Below are positions 57,801 to 64,000 of a DNA stretch of 64,000 nucleotides, one piece after another; within the stretch, counting starts at the first letter, position 1; every line of letters starts with the position of its first letter. This DNA is from Sitta carolinensis. Taxonomy: Eukaryota > Chordata > Aves > Passeriformes > Sittidae. The translations under genes and the position numbers were made by a program. The DNA lies in the NCBI GenBank assembly GCA_032173965.1, contig CM063287.1:7135859-7199858 (forward strand). Direction: 5' to 3'. The notes beneath the pieces were generated by a model, which saw only the letters and a list, made by a program, of their open reading frames with translations, had not been told where the DNA came from and did not search any database.

Positions 57801-60800
57801 ATTTGTTTGGTCAGCAGTGACCAGGTTTTCAAAGATTTCATCTTTCACAAGCAGGACTAAAACTTAAAAGGACTGATATGTTTTCCCTGCTTGCTGGGGT
57901 GAGAAAGTCACAACCAGGCTGTTACCTTGTGAATTGGGCACCTGGTGCTGAGGATTAACACCTGAGAATCTGTTTCTCTGCACATCTTAAGAAGTCATCT
58001 TGAATTTTTTCTCCCCCCTCTCCTTTCTCACAGATCAGTGTCCCAGTGCTGTAGGGAAAAAGCTGCCCTGGATTTTGCCTGTTGGCCAAATTTTGGCTTG
58101 ATTTTACAAACCAGAGTTGCATGTCTGGAGTGTCCTTCACATGAGGTTCCAGGTGGGCATTCTTTGGCGCTTGAGAATAGCTGTGAGTCATTTAAGGAGA
58201 GTTCAGATAAAAAACTCCTGAGTGAAATTTTTTGTTTTGAAGATTTTTGTCTTCTAATAGGCTTCATGTTCCTCAAATTTACCTCTACACAGTGCCTAGC
58301 AAAAGTGTGTGTGCCCCTGAAAGTTTCCAGTAAGGTTAATGAGAGCCTCATAAAAACTTATGCACCAGCTCCTGAACAGAAAATTTCACCTTCAGAGTCC
58401 AGGATCAAAAGCGCCATAGAAATCATTGCTCTGATGTCTCTATTGAGAAGACAGTATCATTAGTGCATTTTTCTAAGTGCTGGTTCTCTCTAGTGTGCAT
58501 TACCATTAAAAATTCCAGTACTAAAATCTATATTACTTGCCTTTTGAAATGAGGTTTCCCTCAGTGCCGTCCCTGGTTGCTTGAACTGTGAATGATTGGC
58601 TCTGCATGGAGCATTTTGTAACCCTCCTCACGGAGGGATCCACATAAAAATAAGCATTACCATCAAGTCTGTTTTGCATACTGTAGCTGGGTGTAATTCC
58701 TGAGCCTGGGATTCACAGTTCTGCTGGCCCTGACTGCCCCCAGTGTGCTCTGGGCAGGTTTTGTGACAGTTTAAACAAATGTAGTGTCAAAGGATTGCAA
58801 GGGTTGCACTTGTTATTTCTGTTATACAAGACAGAAGAACAGGAAACTTCTATATAATATATATGCTGTTATTAAAGTGCATCCTTCTTTGAAGGACAAT
58901 CACTTAAGGGCCTGTCCTTATGAAGTTATTAACTCATCATTTTCAGATTATTCTCTATGGATCCCTGTTGGTCTATTAGCTGCTGCTAAGAGATCTGAGA
59001 AAGGTAATTAAGAATGGCAAGAATATTATTATTATGCTGACACTGGGGGATCCAAACGGAAGTGCTTAAGGGTCTGCACATCAGCAGAGGAGGGAAAATC
59101 CCTGAAACCCACTGAATGAGAATTTCGAGGGAATGCATGGGCACCCCCCGTATTTTTCAGGTCATTCTAATAGGAAACATTTCATCTGCCTCAGCAGATT
59201 TCAAATTCTGTAATCCCACCATAGCTTGGAGGCATCTCGAGGGTAGATGTAGAAGGTCACATTAACTTGTATATTCCTGACAGAAAGTAATACTGAATGA
59301 CTGAAATACCGGCTTGGTGACTTATGTTGGCTTTTGCAAATAATGAAAACTGCTTTTTTTAGTAATGCTCTTTGTAACTGTTCTGCAAAGCACAAACTTC
59401 TCAACAGGTTCTTGGTATGTCTGAGGTAAGGATGCGTAAAGGGAAGGAAGAAAGAAACATCATATGCTTGTTTGACATAAATCTACTCTGCTTTACTGGG
59501 GCCTTTTAGTGAAGTGTTCAGATATACTCTAGTAGGATTTTACTGGGAGGACTTAAACAGCAATGGGAAATTTTTGATTTCTGTTTGTGTCTTGAGAATG
59601 TCTGGAAAGAACAGTTCTTACAGGAACTTTGTTTACTTCATGTACTGAAGTAGGAAACAGGAAAATATCAAAGCATTGCTGGTCTTGGTTGTGATCTGTG
59701 GCGTTGTCTGGCCCCAAAGCAGTAAGGTGTGAAGGTCTGTAGCTGTGGTAGTGGCATTCCCACTGCTTCCTGAGAACAGCCTGGTTATTTCTGCAGACAG
59801 TCCATCAGTGCCTGCAGTTGGGGGGTCCCGTGGGCATTCCTGCAGATGGGAGCAGCATGGCTGTGGCTGCTCCCTGCTCAGCACCGCTCCTGTTAACGAG
59901 CAGCAGAAATGGTCTGGACTCCTCCACACCAGCATCAGCCTCGGCTCCTCTGTGGCCTTGAGGAAAAATGTAGATTAAAGTACAGTACACACAGGACCCA
60001 TCTCTTTCCAGATTTGTAAAAGACTGCCTCCCCCCGAATTTAAGCTCCTTTTGTTCTAGGGAGGCTGAGGAGTTTGTGTAGCCCCAGAGTGTGCTTTACT
60101 TGTGCAGCTGAACCCTCCTCTGCTTTGTCCTCTCTGTGTTTGCTGTTCTGCACAGCACAAACTTACCAAGAGGCTCAGCTGGGGCTGGGAGTAGCTCCTC
60201 TGACTTGGAAAATGCCTCTGAATAAATTACCTACTGTGAAAGAACAATGCATATTCTGCCCAAGAACCAGAAAATGAAACAGTTAAGGGTGTTCTTAGAA
60301 TAGTTCTGAAGAACCTGGCTACCCTGAAGGAAAATAAGACTTCTGGAGGGTGATACAGAGAATCCATTTTAGGAACCTGCCTCTCTTTTCAGTAACTGTA
60401 CTGGAGGTACAGGGAATGTCTAGTTAAAGTTAAATGGTGTGAACACCTATCAGGGAGCAGCTTGCAGGGTGTTAAGCAGCTCAGGGACAACTTTTTTCAT
60501 AATTTTTGGATTATTGTCAGCTCTTCTTGTTCTCTTCTGAGAACATAAGCATTCCCATGAGCTCAACATTTCTTCCACTGCATGAGCAATGTGAAAGGTC
60601 TGTAACATTTCATTTGTTTCCCTCTGTTGTTCTTACAACATTTGTGTAGCTGGATTCAAGCTTGTTTCCATGCTGAATGTGTATGTGTGTTTCTATTTAA
60701 AAAAAACAAAAACAAGAAGTGTTCTGAGGAATGCAAGCACTTGTGGTGAAATTCATATAATTTTTATAGAGCAAACAAGATTAGATGTTCATAGGAGCAT

Positions 60801-61879
60801 CTTCAGGCCCTGCAGCCAACAGATATATATATCAGCATGTCCCTGCAAATAAATAGTTCATTTTTTGAGACAAAGCAATACTCACTGATACTGAAAACTC
60901 TAAGTTAAGATACTGAAAACAAGATCTTTATTTTGGGCTGTTTAGAAGCCTGCCTCATAGAAAGCTGACTATTGTCAAATGTCATGGGAATGAGGGACTC
61001 AAACACATCACTGAAGTGTGTACTGCAAGTTACTTCATGATGAAGTTTCAGATAAATTGGAAACATCTCAAACTTACATCTTGGGAAAGCCAAACGAATT
61101 TCAGATGGAAATGAATGGAAATTAATTCAGGGTGTAGACTTAAACCCAGCCTCTAGGGGCACAGTAATTGTGCCTTTTAGGAAATGCCTCCTGCTCTTTG
61201 CATTTTAACTGTCTGTAATTACTTTTGTGGTTTGTTGGTTGTGGAGGAGCTTGGCAAGCTGGGAATTGGCAGATTCAGTGTTGCCTTTATTTACAGTGCT
61301 TTTGCCAAGTTATTAAGTCATCTATAGGAGGTTTTGTCCTGACAAAACTAATCCCTTGGTACGGCCAGACACTGTGTTTTCCTTTTAACTTTGCACTACT
61401 ATTTAAAACTGTTTTGGCTAAGATTTGTATTGGCATGAATTGTCAGAAACCCACCAAAATCAGTATGGATAAGCCAGGTTTTCTCTCCTCCATCTGTGTC
61501 ATGTTTTGTCTTTCACAATGAGCTGTACAGAGCTGATTATCTCTAGGGCATTCTGTGGCCCTGGCCAACTGGAGTTGCTCCAGAGGGGTACTCGGGTACT
61601 GCCACAGGGACAGGGCAGGAGGCTGGTCCTGCAGGAGGCTGGGAGAAAGCCAGGGAGCCCCAGGAGCCTCCCGAGCCTGTTGGATTTGGTTGCCCCATGA
61701 ATGCTGCAGTAGTGCACCCTGAGCACTCCGTGTGATCTGCCTGGCTCTGCCAGGGCTGCCTGCGAAGGAGGAGGAGGAGGAGGCAGGGCAGTGCAGAATG
61801 CAGCAGTGCTGCTGGCCCCCAGGATTGCTGAATAGCCACCGTGGGCCAGAGATGTGCTTTGGAAAGCGCCCGGGGTACC

Positions 61880-61935
61880 TTGACACTAAGTGTGATGCAA
61901 ATGCTAATCGTTGCTATCATTCTTTCTTAAGAAAT
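61880..61935. promoter_or_regulatory. Perfect POU octamer in candidate conserved block
   Basis: ATGCAAAT at 61895-61902 is followed directly by GCTAATCG, giving a POU octamer next to a homeodomain-type half-site in complex sequence. Other octamers occur at 14355, 17337 and 50827, so one octamer alone means little. The pairing is what makes this one worth listing. Confidence 0.25.
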
Positions 61936-62149
61936 GGGGGCATGTTTTTAGCATTATTCTCTAGGGCCTGGTGTGCCTGTGCAATTAGGGCCTGACCTCA
62001 TCAGAACAGCATTGGAATTGAAAATGAGCAAATAAATAACATCCTTACACTGGAATTTCCTCAATTCTATTAACCCTGGATATATTAAAAACTGGCATTA
62101 ACGGTGATTCTCTGGCAGCAGCAGAATCTAAAAGTTCTTAACACTTTCT

Positions 62150-62455
62150 GTAAAGTGACTTATAAAACCTGTACTAGCTGCTTAGCATGATTTTGTTGGG
62201 CACTAAGGTGAGACTAACCAACTTATAGTTCTCCAGGTTTTCCTTTTTTCCCTTTTTAAAAATGGGGGTAATATTTCCCCTCTTCCAGTCAGTGGGACCT
62301 TCACTGAACTGCTACTTCTCAAATATGATGCTTTATAGCTTAGCCACGTCCTCTGCCAGTTCCATCAGGACCTGCAGATGCATCTCACTGGGTTCCAGAA
62401 AAAGATTTCCACGATGCAGCTCCCATTAGCTTGGCTTGTATCTCCGTGGTAAACC
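62150..62455 (-). mobile_element. CR1 LINE reverse-transcriptase fragment (minus orientation), inactive
   Basis: Read on the minus strand, this stretch encodes in order E-I-Q-A-K-L, E-M-H, L-M-E-L-A, then [25 protein letters not shown], then E-N-Y-K-L-V-S-L-T. This is the well-known CR1 order of E-I-Q-A, M-H-P-R-V-L-R-E-L-A, T-P-I-F-K-K-G-(K/R)-K-E-D-P-G-N-Y-R-P-V-S-L-T in the reverse transcriptase of ORF2. In-frame stops (after A-K-L, after F-E-K) and apparent frameshifts show that it is dead. The homology fades near 62180 and 62455. It is a short 5'-truncated and 3'-eroded relic, with no target-site duplication visible. Confidence 0.9.
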
Positions 62456-62459
62456 AGTG

Positions 62460-64000
62460 TTTAAGAACAAATTCATTTTGATTGATATTTAAATAACCCA
62501 CAATTTCATCGCTGGCTGGAGGATCTTGCACTCTAGGGTAGATTACTTCTGCGAGTATTTGATTCTCATTTTCTCAGTGAAATAAAGCTTTGTTCATGCA
62601 GCTATGAAGTATTATTAGGTGGTAATGACACACAGAGTGGTCTTCATTAGGGAGCACTGTTAATTACAAATGCCAAGCAGTTTGCAGGCCATCTATTCTG
62701 ACTGTAATTATGATGTTACTTGCACACCTGTGTCTGAGTAGTTTCCTCTAACTAGGGCTCATTCTTTTGACTCAGCAAGGAACATCCCTTGACTGTGGAA
62801 ATAGCTCTTTTGTTGTCTCCATGGGTAGAGAATAAGACAGAAGGGAGGGAAAGCTTGGGAAACAGCCAGCAGTTGAAGCAGGCAGTGAGCCCTAAGTGAC
62901 TGTGTGGGCCTACACAACAGAGGGAGCGTGTCTTGAATGCAATATGATTTAAAAATAGGCTTAAAACAGGCCTATTTGCTGGTGTGCTTTTTGCTCAGTG
63001 CAACATGTGTTAATTAGAGCTTTAGGACAGCTTCCCAGTAAACAGCATTTTCCCTCAAAGAGACAAACAAGGAGGGAGACTTTTGATGCTGGGAATAAGG
63101 TATTGTGAATAAGAATCAGCAGCAATGGGTTTAGTTTCAGCTAGACTGGAATTTATTGCAGCTTTATGTTTTTATAAAGGAAACCTGTGTGTCAGCTTCT
63201 AGTGGTGACAGGGATGCTGAGAATTGGCATGTGAGGATAATGTGATAATACAGAGACACCAGGGAGCATGTGTACACAAAAATGCATCTCAGCCAGCCAG
63301 AAGGCCATGCTGTGATTTTAGTAAAAAGCTGTGACAGAAAATCAATAGCTTTGAGAAAGACCCATGGTAAGGCAACAGCATTATCTGTGCGTTCTGCATT
63401 CTGCTTCCTCCTTGCTTCCCTTCCCAGAGACAGAGCTGCATGAACTCACGTTTGAGTTTTGTTAGCTCTGGGCCTGAGTAGCTCAAGCAGGGAGGCAATT
63501 CAGGGAATACAAAGTATTCCTGCAAAGCAGGGGAGGGGATGGAGAGCAGGGCGGGATGAGTCAGGCAGCGCGGGTTTATTGACGGTCTCCTGCTCACTGC
63601 TTCCCTCTCAGCTGGGTCCTGATCATCACAAAAACCTCCCACTCTGCCTCACAGCAGCTGCACTCTGCTCTCAACTGCCATGTGTGAATCAACAGCAAGT
63701 CCCCTCTCCAGGTTTCCACACAGGGCAGGACATCCTGGCAGGATGATCTGGCAAAGTGGGTCCAGATTATGGAGTTTATATTAGGCACCAACTTCGAGCG
63801 AGGTTTTCTCGGGTGTTTTGGTTTTGGCATTTTGTTTGTGTTGATTTGTTTATTTTTATTCTTCTCCAACTCCTTTTTTTTGTCTAAAATGACAGAGTAC
63901 CAATTGTTAATGAAAAGTAGAGCAAAGGCAGACTGCTCAGTGTTAGCTGACACATGGTTTGTAATTGTGTTATTTTATTTCAGTTTGTGATACCACCTCT
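62460..64000. other. Intergenic, no supported gene
   Basis: No exon recognised up to the window end. 62580-62800 holds TAATTA-type and TGACTCAGCA (62768) motifs in complex DNA. A short GC-richer patch with GGGCGGGATGAGTCAGG lies near 63549-63565. The final 250 bases are T-rich. The frame ending near the window edge has no recognisable domain. Confidence 0.5.
62620..62780. promoter_or_regulatory. Candidate conserved non-coding block with homeodomain and MARE-like sites
   Basis: GTTAATTAC, GTAATTATG, CTAACTAGG and TGACTCAGCA (62768-62777) occur within about 150 bases in non-repetitive sequence just downstream of the CR1 relic. Motif density is the only basis. Confidence 0.25.

Larger units (their letters stand above)
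47440..62145. other. Intergenic, no supported gene
   Basis: No exon recognised in any frame. Structures inside are the 13-bp hairpin at 49771-49799, the CpG-containing palindromic block near 52.2 kb, the inverted repeat at 54860-54886, poly(A)/poly(T) runs at about 52979 and 54789, and a GC-richer stretch at 61540-61880. Short open frames of 60-150 codons show no family resemblance. Confidence 0.55.

Noticed and set aside
1..64000. tRNA, rRNA, CRISPR, bacterial operon or phage features
   Set aside because: None seen. The sequence has vertebrate splice and poly(A) logic and vertebrate retroposons.

Overview
This window looks like vertebrate nuclear DNA, most likely from a bird. The evidence is indirect. 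The one convincing coding exon is a vertebrate-type terminal exon with a polypyrimidine splice acceptor and AATAAA signals. Interspersed repeats are very sparse for an amniote. The recognisable ones are CR1 LINE fragments (the dominant bird/reptile retroposon), two decayed MIR-like SINE pieces, and one LTR-like block that resembles a songbird endogenous-retrovirus LTR from memory. There are no bacterial-style operons, no rRNA, no CRISPR array and no tRNA gene that I can recognise.

Layout. 1-406 is the end of an intron. 407-1249 (+) is the last coding exon of a Ser/Pro/Lys-rich, intrinsically disordered protein. It carries a canonical SxIP EB-binding motif and a second SxLP-like motif at its C-terminus. 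My best guess is CCSER2 (FAM190B/Gcap14), a microtubule plus-end-associated protein, but the family was assigned from features and memory, not by a search. A 3'UTR follows, with a proximal poly(A) signal at 1470 and a possible distal one at 2256. A five-tract G-quadruplex motif lies between them. From about 2.3 kb to the end there is no exon I can support, so the window behaves as a gene-poor region. This fits the gene desert that lies downstream of CCSER2 towards GRID1 in other vertebrates (synteny recalled, not checked).

The most striking structure in the desert is at 9.57-10.45 kb: a long (CATC)n array running directly into a GC-rich minisatellite of about 16 units of 18-21 bp, rich in CpG and SP1-type GC boxes. 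Unique CpG-rich DNA with a good splice-donor sequence comes after it. This could be a CpG-island promoter of an unannotated transcript, or simply a hypervariable GC-rich repeat. Other items are: CR1 pieces near 23.1, 42.7 and 62.2-62.5 kb; MIR-like pieces near 7.9 and 47.3 kb; an LTR-like block near 20.1-20.5 kb; long poly(T) runs at 28.3 and 31.9 kb; a 13-bp perfect hairpin at 49.77 kb; a 14-bp palindrome containing a STAT/BCL6-like core at 52.2 kb; and several homeodomain/POU-motif clusters (16.5, 18.9, 26.1, 54.9, 61.9 and 62.6 kb) that look like conserved-enhancer candidates.

I found no previously undescribed biological system. Most open reading frames in the desert are what chance and low-complexity repeats would give.
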